Source: CAZGZU01 sp964529855
GTDB taxonomy: Bacteria; Patescibacteriota; Minisyncoccia; Portnoybacterales; UBA2143
Reading direction: 5' to 3'
Length of the DNA stretch: 42,983 bases
Assembly: GCA_964529855.1 (NCBI GenBank)
Contig: CAZGZU010000002.1
Coordinates: 1 to 42,983 of the forward strand
Part shown: positions 7,174 through 14,413 of the stretch, in pieces
Layout: each line of letters starts with the position of its first letter
Position numbering within the stretch: position 1 is the stretch's first letter
Program-made: the position numbers and the translations under genes
The notes under the pieces: model-generated
What the model saw: only the letters and a program-made list of their open reading frames with translations
What the model was told of the DNA's origin: nothing
The model's database searches: none

Positions 7174-9138
7174 ATGTCTACTCAAATCTATTTTATCTTG
7201 ATTAGTGCGCTGACTGCTTTGCTGTTTGCCGCTTTTTTAGCTTGGCGAATCAAAAAACAGGCGATAATTTCTGAAAAAGCCGGACAGATTAGCCGGGTTA
7301 TCAGGCAGGGAGCCATGGCTTTCTTGAATAGAGAATATCGCATTTTATTTATTTTCGTCCTCTTAGTCAGCGGTCTGCTCTATTATTTCCTTAATTTCAA
7401 AGTGGCTTTGGCTTTTCTGGCCGGAGCTTTTTTAAGTGCCCTGGCCGGTCAGATTGGCATGCGGGTGGCTACCCTGGCTAATGTCCGGACAGCTGAAAAA
7501 TTAGATAAGGATTTTCAGGCCGGCTTGAATCTTGCTTTTGACAGCGGCAGTGTTATGGCTTTGAGCGTGGTCGGTCTGGGTCTTTTGGGCGTAGCTGTTC
7601 TTTATCTGATTTTCAAGGAACCAACGATTATTTACGGATTCGGTTTTGGCGCTTCCAGCGTGGCCCTGTTTGCCCGCGTAGGCGGTGGCATTTATACCAA
7701 GGCGGCTGACGTGGGAGCTGATTTGGTCGGTAAAGTGGAAAAGGGGATTCCCGAAGATGACCCGCGCAACCCGGCAACCATTGCTGACAATGTTGGTGAC
7801 AATGTTGGCGACGTGGCGGGCATGGGCGCTGATTTGTTTGAAAGTTACGTTGACAGCATTATTGCGGCCATGGTTATTGGTTCAATGGTGGCCGCCGGCC
7901 AAAAAGGGATTCTTTTGCCGATGATTTTAGCCGCCGGCGGAATTCTTGTCAGTTTAATCAGTAATTTTTTTGTTAAATTGGGTTCAGCCCAGGCCGGTTC
8001 CGGACACAAAGCGCTTAACCGGGGAATCTGGGTAGCCACTATTTTAATGACCATCAGCGCTTATGGTCTGGTTAAATATCTTGGTTTTGGCATAGATGTT
8101 TTTTACGCTTTTCTGGCCGGTTTGCTGGCCGGCTTGATTATCGGTTTGATGACCGAATACTTCACTTCGGCCAAGTATTGGTTAACTCAAAGAGTGGCCC
8201 GGGCAGCCGAAACAGGCGCCGGCACCAATATTATTGGCGGTTTTGCTCTGGGTTTAAGCAGCACGATTATCCCTATTTTAGTTATCAGCGCGGCTATTTT
8301 CCTGGCTTACGAATGGAGTCAGCTTTTTGGCATTGCCATGGCGGCGGTTGGCATGCTTTCTACTTTGGGAATGACTTTGGCGGCTGATACTTTTGGCCCG
8401 GTGGTTGATAATGCAGCCGGTATTGCCGAGATGGCCGGCATGGGCAAGCAAACCAGACAGCGGGCAGAAGACCTGGATGCGGTCGGCAATACCACGGCGG
8501 CCATTGGCAAAGGATTTGCCATCGGGGCAGCTGCCCTGACCGCTTTGGTCTTGATGGTCAGTTATGGTCAGACGGTTAAACTGCCCTTTGTTGATTTGTT
8601 TGATTACAAGGTGATTATCGGTCTTTTTCTGGGCGGTTTAATGCCTTTTGTTTTTTCTTCTTTTGCTTTGCAGGCAGTCGGTAGGGCGGCCATGTTCATG
8701 GTTGAGGAGGTCCGCCGGCAGTTCAGGACCATTAAAGGAATTATGCAGGGTCAGGCCGAGCCGGATTACAAACGATGCGTTGACATCAGTACCAGGGCCG
8801 CTTTAAGAGAAATGATTCTCCCCAGTGTTTTAAGTATTCTGGCGCCTGTTTTGGTTGGTTTTCTTTTGGGGCCGGCTGCCCTGGCTGGTTTGCTGGCCGG
8901 TTCAATTGTTTCAGGGTTCTTATTAGCGGTAACCATGGCTAATTCCGGCGGGGCTTGGGACAATGCCAAGAAATTCATTGAAGCAGGTAATTTAGGCGGC
9001 AAGGGTTCCGATGCCCACAAAGCAGCCGTAGTCGGTGATACGGTTGGCGATCCCTTTAAGGACACAGCTGGCCCGTCATTGAACATTTTGTTAAAGTTAA
9101 TGGCCATAGTGGCCTTGATTATTGCGCCGCTATTGTAA
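7174..9138 (+). CDS. hppA: Membrane-bound ion-pumping pyrophosphatase (K+-dependent type)
   Basis: 654-aa membrane pyrophosphatase that couples PPi hydrolysis to H+ (or Na+) pumping across the cytoplasmic membrane. Seen: about 15-16 hydrophobic segments and the family hallmarks GGGIYTKAADVGADLVGKVE, the acidic PPi/Mg loops IPEDDPRNPATIADNVGDNVGDVAG split across the active site, DNAAGIAEMA, and the C-terminal GDTVGDPFKDTAGPSLNILLK. The segment GNTTAAIGKG has Ala and Gly where K+-independent enzymes have Lys and Thr, so K+-dependence is expected from family knowledge. The ion pumped cannot be decided by eye. Length is typical. No Shine-Dalgarno precedes the ATG. The next gene lies 31 bp downstream. 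Confidence 0.96.
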   Translation: MSTQIYFILISALTALLFAAFLAWRIKKQAIISEKAGQISRVIRQGAMAFLNREYRILFIFVLLVSGLLYYFLNFKVALAFLAGAFLSALAGQIGMRVATLANVRTAEKLDKDFQAGLNLAFDSGSVMALSVVGLGLLGVAVLYLIFKEPTIIYGFGFGASSVALFARVGGGIYTKAADVGADLVGKVEKGIPEDDPRNPATIADNVGDNVGDVAGMGADLFESYVDSIIAAMVIGSMVAAGQKGILLPMILAAGGILVSLISNFFVKLGSAQAGSGHKALNRGIWVATILMTISAYGLVKYLGFGIDVFYAFLAGLLAGLIIGLMTEYFTSAKYWLTQRVARAAETGAGTNIIGGFALGLSSTIIPILVISAAIFLAYEWSQLFGIAMAAVGMLSTLGMTLAADTFGPVVDNAAGIAEMAGMGKQTRQRAEDLDAVGNTTAAIGKGFAIGAAALTALVLMVSYGQTVKLPFVDLFDYKVIIGLFLGGLMPFVFSSFALQAVGRAAMFMVEEVRRQFRTIKGIMQGQAEPDYKRCVDISTRAALREMILPSVLSILAPVLVGFLLGPAALAGLLAGSIVSGFLLAVTMANSGGAWDNAKKFIEAGNLGGKGSDAHKAAVVGDTVGDPFKDTAGPSLNILLKLMAIVALIIAPLL

Positions 9139-9169
9139 GATATTTAACAATATAAAAGGAGGGTGACAG

Positions 9170-9490
9170 ATGGCAGAAAATGCAAGAGCCGTTTTGGCTA
9201 AGATAAAGCAGGAAGCAGCTGAGTTTTTAAAAACTCAAACTTTGATATCAGGAGCTGTTAAAGATATTGTCTTTATTCTTTCAGCTGACAAGGAAGAGAT
9301 AATAATTATAAGGGTTGATGATAAGGGGAGATGGATTTACGAGACCTTTGCTAAGCAGAAGAAGCCGGCGAATTTATCTACCAGGTTAGAAGGTCTTATG
9401 CAGGCTGGAATAACAGACCAGCGAGCTATTTTGCAGCAAGTAGCTGCCAGAGAAGAAGCAGTCAAGGCAGCTTTAGGAAAAGGAGGATAG
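9170..9490 (+). CDS. Small protein of unknown function (paralog A)
   Basis: 106 aa, strong AAAAGGAGGG site. No signal peptide, membrane segment or known catalytic motif seen. It appears to be a distant paralog of the next gene: ARAVLAKIKQEAAEF aligns with ARAILADLF, and IIIIRVDDKGRWIYETFAKQ with the segment LVSISADANGALIIHEFVQK, followed in both by a helix ending RLEGLMQAGI / RLERAGL. The pattern suggests an alpha-beta-beta-alpha fold. It lies 31 bp after the pyrophosphatase with no terminator between, so it is probably co-transcribed, but the strong ribosome-binding site marks it as separately translated. Confidence 0.75.
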   Translation: MAENARAVLAKIKQEAAEFLKTQTLISGAVKDIVFILSADKEEIIIIRVDDKGRWIYETFAKQKKPANLSTRLEGLMQAGITDQRAILQQVAAREEAVKAALGKGG

Positions 9491-9491
9491 A

Positions 9492-9806
9492 ATGGTAGAC
9501 GAGCAACATGTATTGGTAAAGGCGAGAGCGATTTTGGCTGATTTATTCGAGAACAAGGCCTGGGCCCAGGGTCGTATTTGGGGCAGAAAAAAGAGAGGTC
9601 CGGTTGATGAAGGCAATCCTTACAAAGGATCGAATATCACAATGATTATTGACGAGGAGTTGGTTTCTATTTCAGCTGACGCTAATGGAGCATTAATAAT
9701 CCATGAATTTGTCCAAAAGGAAAACACCGTCCTTGGCAGGATGGTTAAAACAAGGCTTGAGCGGGCCGGCCTGCCTTTTAAGAGAACGGAAGGGGTAGAG
9801 GATTGA
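9492..9806 (+). CDS. Small protein of unknown function (paralog B)
   Basis: 104 aa, starting 1 bp after the stop of paralog A, with GGAAAAGGAGG just upstream. Contains a Gly/Arg-rich stretch (GRIWGRKKRGPVDEGNPYKG), then a beta-rich half resembling paralog A, and a C-terminal helix MVKTRLERAGLPFKR. The last ~65 bp of the gene plus the 37-bp spacer are duplicated at 9969-10068. Function unknown. Confidence 0.75.
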   Translation: MVDEQHVLVKARAILADLFENKAWAQGRIWGRKKRGPVDEGNPYKGSNITMIIDEELVSISADANGALIIHEFVQKENTVLGRMVKTRLERAGLPFKRTEGVED

Positions 9807-9843
9807 TTGAAAAATCAAAGAGTAAAGAAAGGGGAGATTGGAA
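9741..9843 (+). repeat. Direct repeat, unit 1 of 2 (about 100 bp)
   Basis: Covers the 3' end of paralog B (from ATGGTTAAAACAAGG), its stop, and the spacer GATTGATTGAAAAATCA...AAAGAAAGGGGAG up to the next ATG at 9844. The second unit is 9969-10068, about 85% identical by eye. Together they show that a gene end plus the following ribosome-binding region was copied. Confidence 0.8.
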
Positions 9844-10026
9844 ATGAAGGAAGAATCAGTTAAGGGAATTCAAAAATTAATCCAAAAAATAGAAGATTGG
9901 CGAGAAATTTCCAGGGAGAATGTGATTTTTTTTGGACCCAGGGAAGGGATAGGTAAACGCTTATGGAGATGTTTAAGACAAGGCTTGAGCGGGCTAGGCT
10001 GTCTTTTAAGGGAACGGGAGAGGTAA
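9844..10026 (+). CDS. Short ORF, probably a degenerate third paralog
   Basis: 60 codons from ATG 9844 behind AAAGGGGAG. The N-terminal part (KEESVKGIQKLIQKIEDWRE) is a plausible helix. From about 9963 on, however, the DNA is a copy of the paralog B 3' end read in the wrong frame, giving CLRQGLSGLGCLL. In the paralog frame the same DNA reads MFKTRLERARLSFKGTGEVKD and stops at 10032-10034. This looks like a chimeric or frameshifted remnant rather than a working gene, although the start signals are intact and a short peptide could be made. Confidence 0.45.
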   Translation: MKEESVKGIQKLIQKIEDWREISRENVIFFGPREGIGKRLWRCLRQGLSGLGCLLRERER

Positions 10027-10068
10027 AGGATTGATTGAAAAATCAGAAAAGTAAGAAAGGGAGAAAAG
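9969..10068 (+). repeat. Direct repeat, unit 2 of 2 (about 100 bp)
   Basis: Second copy of 9741-9843: starts ATGTTTAAGACAAGGCTTGAG and continues through GGATTGATTGAAAAATCAG to AAAGGGAGAAAAG, directly before the ATG at 10069. Both units end at a start codon, so each supplies the ribosome-binding site of the gene that follows. Confidence 0.8.
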
Positions 10069-10428
10069 ATGAGCAAAAAGAGAGTGATTATTGTTACACA
10101 GGGAACTTTAGGCCCCAGTAGTTATGAACATTGGCTTAATTCTTTAAAGAGAATAATTGAATTTCAGGACAAGGCTACAGCAGAGATGTTAGAGGACGTC
10201 AACCAGGCCAGAGAGGAGATTAAAAAAGGAGAAGTAGATAGTGTGGTTTTTATCTCGGGCTCTATGGTCGACCAGGCCGAGAAATTACAGAAAGATTTCC
10301 CAGCACTAAACATAAGTGTTTGGGGAGGCAGGTTTTCGACGGGCAAGGTTATTTTAGTAGATAAGGGCTGGGCTCTGGGAATAGAGGAAGCCCAGCGACT
10401 CATCCTAAATGGTCTGTGCGTTGGTTGA
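10069..10428 (+). CDS. Small protein of unknown function
   Basis: 119 aa, last gene of the run behind the pyrophosphatase, with AAAGGGAG upstream. Seen: beta-strand KKRVIIVTQGTLG, a helical middle (EHWLNSLKRIIEFQDKATAE), strand SVVFISGSMVDQA, and ISVWGGRFSTGKVILVDKG near the end. The alternation suggests a small alpha/beta (Rossmann-like) fold, but no nucleotide-binding motif is convincing. No signal peptide. A terminator follows at 10455. Confidence 0.75.
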   Translation: MSKKRVIIVTQGTLGPSSYEHWLNSLKRIIEFQDKATAEMLEDVNQAREEIKKGEVDSVVFISGSMVDQAEKLQKDFPALNISVWGGRFSTGKVILVDKGWALGIEEAQRLILNGLCVG

Positions 10429-10454
10429 ATCCGCCATCGGTTGTTTCTTGACTT

Positions 10455-10491
10455 AGCGGGTGTTGTTGATTGAGCGCCCGCTTTTTATTTT
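10455..10491 (+). terminator. Intrinsic terminator
   Basis: AGCGGGTG (10455-10462) pairs with CGCCCGCT (10475-10482, one G-U), followed by TTTTATTTT. Confidence 0.85.
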
Positions 10492-10503
10492 CCACAGCAG
10501 GAC

Positions 10504-10532
10504 TTGACAAGGTATAGTTATGGGTATATACT
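10504..10532 (+). promoter_or_regulatory. Sigma70-type promoter for the DUF5320-like gene
   Basis: TTGACA (10504-10509), 17 bp, TATACT (10527-10532). The -10 lies in a GTATATAC palindrome, which could be an operator. Confidence 0.8.
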
Positions 10533-10601
10533 CATAATTAGATGACCGTTTCTTATTTTCAAAGGTCGCGGTTATCTGATATAATAAAAGGAGACTTAAA
10601 T

Positions 10602-10883
10602 ATGCCTAAATTGGATAAAACAGGTCCTCGGGGTCAGGGTCCACGAACCGGTCGCGGTTTGGGTTATTGCCCGCCTGGTTTTGGCCGGGGTTTCGGCTAT
10701 GGCTTTGGTCGTGGCTGGGGCAGAGGATTCGGTCCGGGCCCCGGCTGGGGAATGGGTTTTGGCCCATTTTATGAGCCAACCGTCAAGGAAGAGAAAGAAA
10801 TGCTTAGCCAAGAGCTAAAGTATTTAAGAGAAGAGATTAAAGAGCTTGAAACCCGCCTTGAGGAACTGAAAAAAGAAAAGTGA
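10602..10883 (+). CDS. DUF5320-like Gly/Arg/Phe-rich protein
   Basis: 93 aa. Seen: start MPKLDKTGPRGQGPRTGRGLG, a low-complexity middle of GFGRG/GWGRG/GPGPGWGMG repeats (residues ~20-55), and a C-terminal charged coiled coil (KEEKEMLSQELKYLREEIKEL). This matches the DUF5320-type proteins often found beside DUF134 and dinitrogenase-FeMo-cofactor-like genes in anaerobes; their function is not established. The ATG at 10602 is chosen because AAAAGGAG sits 8-11 nt upstream and the family begins MP-x-x-D-x-TGP. The ORF could open earlier (10542), but that would run through the -10/leader region. Confidence 0.82.
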   Translation: MPKLDKTGPRGQGPRTGRGLGYCPPGFGRGFGYGFGRGWGRGFGPGPGWGMGFGPFYEPTVKEEKEMLSQELKYLREEIKELETRLEELKKEK

Positions 10884-10997
10884 TGATTTTGTCCAAATCT
10901 TTGTTTGGACAAAATCATCATCGTGAGGAGCGAAGCGACGAAGGATCCCGTCCTAACCCATGGGGTTGCTTCGTCGCCTGCGGCTCCTCGCAATGAC
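10881..10997. repeat. Hairpin plus GTCATTGCGAG-type palindromic repeat
   Basis: Seen: a perfect 17-bp inverted repeat (TGATGATTTTGTCCAAA at 10881-10897, complement at 10904-10920) whose first three bases are the stop codon of the upstream gene. It is followed by GAGGAGCGAAGCGACGAAG ... CTTCGTCGCCTGCGGCTCCTC with GCAATGAC at the edge. The last part is the well-known CPR/alphaproteobacterial GTCATTGCGAGGAGCGAAGCGACG-type dispersed repeat. Related copies lie at 16364-16453 and 18737-18846. Confidence 0.85.
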
Positions 10998-11003
10998 AGA
11001 AGT

Positions 11004-11294
11004 ATGACCAGACCCATAAAAAGGAGGTTAATCAGATTTAATCCGGATATTACTTATTTTAAGCCAAGGGCCGTGCCCTTGCGTGATTTGGAAGAAATTA
11101 ATTTGACCAGGGATGAATTGGAAGCTATCCGACTTTGTGATTTTAATGATTTGGACCAGCATGAAGCAGCCCAAAAGATGAAAATTTCGCAAAGTACTCT
11201 GCAGAGAATTTTGAGTACGGCTCATCAGAAAACAGCCGAGGCCCTGATTAAAGGAAAAGCCATCAAGATAACTAAAGTAAATGAAGGAAAATAA
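11004..11294 (+). CDS. DUF134-family helix-turn-helix protein
   Basis: 96 aa, probable DNA-binding regulator. Seen: N-terminal MTRPIKRRLIRFNPDITYFKP typical of DUF134 starts, PRAVPLRDLEEINLTRDELEAIRL, then a helix-turn-helix LDQHEAAQKMKISQSTLQRIL (residues ~52-72). The frame is open upstream to 10905, but that part is the palindromic repeat translated, so ATG 11004 is preferred. The pairing with a DUF5320-like gene is the recurrent arrangement of these two families and suggests it regulates that gene (inference). The last codons overlap the mnmA start (ATGAAGGAAAATAA), so translation is coupled. Confidence 0.88.
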   Translation: MTRPIKRRLIRFNPDITYFKPRAVPLRDLEEINLTRDELEAIRLCDFNDLDQHEAAQKMKISQSTLQRILSTAHQKTAEALIKGKAIKITKVNEGK

Positions 11295-12369
11295 GAAGCC
11301 CAAAGTAGTGGTTGGTTTGTCCGGCGGGGTTGATTCGTCGGTTTCTTTATTATTGCTCAAAAAACAGGGTTATCAGCCAATCGGCGTATCTTTGAAATAC
11401 GCGGCTTGGCAAAACAAGAAAAACATCTTGAAAGAAAACGTTTGTTGTTCCCAGGAAGCTTTTAGTATTGCCCGAAAGATTTGCCAGCAGTTAAAAGTGC
11501 CTTATCACATCCTTGACTATCAAGTTGATTTCAAGGAAAAAGTAATGGGCTATTTTTTGTCTGTTTTAAGGGATAAAAAAACGCCTAATCCTTGTTTGGT
11601 TTGTAATAAATTAGTAAAATTTAATAAACTGTTTGAATTTGCCAGGAAGCAGGGCGCTCAATACGTGGCCACCGGTCATTATGCGCGAATTAGGAAAAAT
11701 AAGCAGAGAGAGTATCAACTTTTAAGAGGCAAAGACAGGAAAAAAGACCAGAGTTATTTTCTCTGTCTTTTAAATCAGAAACAACTGTCCCGGATAATCT
11801 TCCCCTTGGGTGAATATACCAAAGAACAGGTTTATCAAATAGCCAAAAAACAGGGTTTTGATTTTTTTGAAAAAAGAAAACAGAGCCAGGATTTGTGTTT
11901 TGTCGCTCAGCAATCAATTCCCCTTTATTTAGAAGAGAAAATAGGCCGCCAGCCAGGTGAAATTGTTGGCCAGTCAGGCAATGTTTTAGGGAGGCATCAG
12001 GGATTGCATTTTTATACAATTGGCCAGCGCAAGAGGATTGGCTTGGCCGACGGTCCCTGGTGGGTGCTGGGTTTTGACAGGAAAAAGAATCAGCTGATAG
12101 TGACTAATCAGGAAAATGACCCGGCTCTTTTCAGTAAAGAAATAATTGTGGCTGACGTTCATTTTGTTTCCGGTCAGGCGCCCAAGAAAGCAATTAAAGT
12201 TAAAGCAAAGACCCGTTTTGGACAATCTCTGGCTTCAGCCAGTCTTTATCCGCCAAAGAAAAATAAATTAAAATTAGTTTTTGATAAACCACAGAAGGCA
12301 GTTACCCCTGGCCAATGGGCAGTTTTCTATTCGGGCGATGTCTGTTTAGGCGGGGGAGTTATAGAATAA
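11281..12369 (+). CDS. mnmA: tRNA-specific 2-thiouridylase MnmA
   Basis: 362 aa; introduces sulfur at C2 of U34 in tRNAs for Glu, Gln and Lys, using ATP and a persulfide donor. Seen: PP-loop GLSGGVDSSVSLLLL (residues ~12-26), the NPCLVCNKLVKF motif with the first catalytic Cys, TGHYARI, KDQSYFL, the SQDLCFVAQ motif with the second catalytic Cys, and GQRKRIGLADGPWWV followed by the C-terminal beta-barrels. Length is normal for the family. Overlaps the DUF134 gene by 14 nt. No IscS-type desulfurase is in this window. Confidence 0.96.
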   Translation: MKENKKPKVVVGLSGGVDSSVSLLLLKKQGYQPIGVSLKYAAWQNKKNILKENVCCSQEAFSIARKICQQLKVPYHILDYQVDFKEKVMGYFLSVLRDKKTPNPCLVCNKLVKFNKLFEFARKQGAQYVATGHYARIRKNKQREYQLLRGKDRKKDQSYFLCLLNQKQLSRIIFPLGEYTKEQVYQIAKKQGFDFFEKRKQSQDLCFVAQQSIPLYLEEKIGRQPGEIVGQSGNVLGRHQGLHFYTIGQRKRIGLADGPWWVLGFDRKKNQLIVTNQENDPALFSKEIIVADVHFVSGQAPKKAIKVKAKTRFGQSLASASLYPPKKNKLKLVFDKPQKAVTPGQWAVFYSGDVCLGGGVIE

Positions 12370-12370
12370 G

Positions 12371-12395
12371 AGAGGCCGGGCCTTGGGCTGCTTTG
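12371..12395. repeat. Half-arm remnant of the palindromic junction element
   Basis: AGAGGCCGGGCCTTGGGCTG resembles the outer end of the family (GAGGCCCGGCCTTGGGCT at 15347-15364). No second arm remains. It again sits between a stop (12369) and the next start (12405). Confidence 0.45.
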
Positions 12396-12404
12396 AACTA
12401 CTTC

Positions 12405-13643
12405 ATGAAAAGAACTATTATTTTTATCCTCATAAGTTTTATCCTTTTAGGTCTGGCTAATTTTACTTTGGCTCAGGACAATCCAGTCAAATTATATTTT
12501 TTTTATGGCAGCACCTGCCCGCATTGTAAAAAAGCAGAGGCCTTTTTAGAGCAGTTAGAACAAAAATATCCTTCCCTGAAAATAGAATCTTACGAGGTTT
12601 TTGGCGACAAGGAAAACGCTAAATTACTTTTGCAGCTTTTTGAAAATTGCGGGGAAGAAAAAAGCGTCAGAGTGCCTGCTATATTCATTGGCGAGGAAGT
12701 GATAATTGGTTATCTTGATGACGAGATAACCGGTCAGGCCATTGAAGAGGCGGTCAGGAATTGTTTAGGAAAAGAGTGTATTGACCCTTTGGAAGCCGTG
12801 GATGAATGCCAGTTGTGCGAATGCGAAGGCGAGCAGGGAGAGCTCTGTCAGTGTCAGACCTGTACTTGTCCAACTGGAGAAAAAGAGGACCAGATTATTA
12901 ATTATCCTTTGATTGGCAAAATCAATCTTAGTAAATTGTCTCTGCCGGTTTTGACAGTCGTTCTGGCTGCTCTGGACGGGTTTAATCCCTGTGCGATGTG
13001 GGTTTTGCTTTTTTTGATTGCTCTGTTAATCAATGTTCATTCGCGAAAAAGAATGTGGCTGGTTGGCGGTACTTTTATCCTTGCCTCCGGCCTTGTTTAT
13101 TATTTGCTTTTAAGCGCCTGGCTCAACGTATTTTTGGCCATCAGTTACGTTAATTTAACCAGAATAATTATTGGTTTGTTGGCTTTGGGAGTGGGGATTT
13201 GGCAGATTAAAAGATTTATTACTTTCAAACCCGAGGTTTGTGAAGTAGCACCTCCGGAGAGCAAATTGCGCCAGCGATTGTCAGACAGAATCAAGCAAGT
13301 GGTTCAGTCAAGCGCCTTGCCAGTCACGTTTCTGGGCATCATTGTCCTGGCTTTAGGCGTTAATTTAATTGAATTTTTCTGTTCAGCCGGTTTGCCGGCT
13401 ATTTATACCCGGATATTAACTTTGAGCCAGCTTAGTCCTTTGAGCTACTATTTGTATCTGCTGCTTTACACTTTTATTTTCATGCTTGATGACATGATTA
13501 TCTTCAGCATTGCCGTAATCACTTTAAGTAAAATCGGCTTTACTGACAAATACGCCAAGTGGAGCACTTTGATTGGCGGTCTTTTTATTTTAATTCTCGG
13601 CTTGCTCTTGATTTTCAGGCCAGAGGTGTTAATGTTTGGTTAG
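12405..13643 (+). CDS. Exported thioredoxin-like domain fused to a CcdA/DsbD-like membrane domain
   Basis: 412 aa, probable thiol-disulfide redox protein moving electrons across the membrane. Seen: signal peptide (residues ~1-24), thioredoxin/glutaredoxin fold with CPHC at residues ~37-40, a Cys-rich linker (~128-165: DECQLCECEGEQ, LCQCQTCTCP), then about six membrane segments. These contain GFNPCAMW and the EFFCSAGLPA motif, the two membrane Cys positions expected of CcdA/DsbD-type transporters. ATG 12405 is used because the frame upstream of it overlaps mnmA and the repeat remnant, and the signal peptide begins here. It probably supplies reducing or oxidising power to exported thiol proteins. 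Confidence 0.88.
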   Translation: MKRTIIFILISFILLGLANFTLAQDNPVKLYFFYGSTCPHCKKAEAFLEQLEQKYPSLKIESYEVFGDKENAKLLLQLFENCGEEKSVRVPAIFIGEEVIIGYLDDEITGQAIEEAVRNCLGKECIDPLEAVDECQLCECEGEQGELCQCQTCTCPTGEKEDQIINYPLIGKINLSKLSLPVLTVVLAALDGFNPCAMWVLLFLIALLINVHSRKRMWLVGGTFILASGLVYYLLLSAWLNVFLAISYVNLTRIIIGLLALGVGIWQIKRFITFKPEVCEVAPPESKLRQRLSDRIKQVVQSSALPVTFLGIIVLALGVNLIEFFCSAGLPAIYTRILTLSQLSPLSYYLYLLLYTFIFMLDDMIIFSIAVITLSKIGFTDKYAKWSTLIGGLFILILGLLLIFRPEVLMFG

Positions 13644-13667
13644 TATCTTAATTTTATAAGGAGGGGG

Positions 13668-14192
13668 ATGATGAAGATTGGAGGTGCCTATAATCATCCG
13701 GATGATTGGTTTAAGCAGGAACCGACCAGGCAGTTTTTAACAGAGGAGATTATAAAGGAATCTCTGGAGCTTGGTATCTGGTTAAGGTCTTTCCTTTTGC
13801 TTTTGCTTGAACTGGAAGTGAAGCATCATTTTGTCGGGATTCCCTGGAGCACTAGTCAGGGATTGAGCATAAACAAGGAGCATGGCATAAGCATATTCTA
13901 TCAACCAGGCAAGAACATAGAAGAACTTATTCTGCTCTGCAGGATCCCCTGGGATGCTTTTTGGCGAGAGTCCAGGCCCTATCCTAATGTTTACGCTGAT
14001 ATTGAATTGGTAAAGAGAAAAATCTTAAAGGCCTGGTCAGACAAGGCAATTGAGACAGACGAAGCAGGAGATGACAAGGCATCGCATATTGCTGCTGAAA
14101 TGGTGAAGCATCTGGTAGAGCTATTTGTAGAGCCGGACGAGCAAGAGGAAAAGCAATTGGGACTTTTTAATAAACCTTCACGGATGGACTAG
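13668..14192 (+). CDS. Protein of unknown function
   Basis: 174 aa, with AAGGAGGGGG just upstream of ATGATG (start could be 13668 or 13671). No signal peptide; one hydrophobic helix (residues ~45-56, LRSFLLLLLELE) probably internal. Acidic C-terminus (EPDEQEEKQLGLF). Family not recognised. It lies 24 bp after the redox membrane protein and ends in a terminator whose stem contains the stop codon. Confidence 0.75.
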   Translation: MMKIGGAYNHPDDWFKQEPTRQFLTEEIIKESLELGIWLRSFLLLLLELEVKHHFVGIPWSTSQGLSINKEHGISIFYQPGKNIEELILLCRIPWDAFWRESRPYPNVYADIELVKRKILKAWSDKAIETDEAGDDKASHIAAEMVKHLVELFVEPDEQEEKQLGLFNKPSRMD

Positions 14193-14219
14193 CCCGATAA
14201 ACGCGGGCTAGTTTTTATT
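14189..14219 (+). terminator. Intrinsic terminator
   Basis: CTAGCCCG (14189-14196) pairs with CGGGCTAG (14204-14211), then TTTTTATTT. The TAG stop of the upstream gene is part of the stem. Confidence 0.88.
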
Positions 14220-14231
14220 TATCCTCTTGAC

Positions 14232-14383
14232 TTGATTATCAGTCAATAATACGCTTAATATAAGGATGCTCTAAAAGAGAAAACGTGACCTCGTAGAGCA
14301 AATCCTCCTGTGTAAGGCCAGCCCTGTAAGCCAGACTCCAATATAAACTATATTTTTAGGATTTTTAGGGCTGGCCTTTTTTC
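14232..14383 (+). ncRNA. Candidate small structured RNA with its own promoter and terminator
   Basis: Gap between two plus-strand genes. Seen: possible promoter TTGATT (14232-14237), 18 bp, TAATAT (14256-14261). Then a stem GGAT-GCTCT (14264-14272) with AGAGC-AA-ATCC (14295-14305), and a long hairpin AAGGCCAGCCCT (14314-14325) with AGGGCTGGCCTT (14367-14378) running into TTTTTT. I see no ORF of note inside. It could be a small RNA, or a leader/attenuator for the HAD gene at 14414. It matches no RNA family I recognise (not tmRNA, SRP, RNase P or 6S by eye). Confidence 0.4.
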
Positions 14384-14413
14384 TTTTTAATAACCTGTGC
14401 TATAATAGGAATA

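Noticed and set aside
8178..8387. Alternative ORFs inside the pyrophosphatase gene (several, both strands)
   Set aside because: Overlap a clear full-length family member in another frame and lack start signals.
10905..11003. N-terminal extension of the DUF134-like gene (MDKIIIVRSEATKDP...)
   Set aside because: It is the translated palindromic repeat; the family start MTRP at 11004 fits homologs better.
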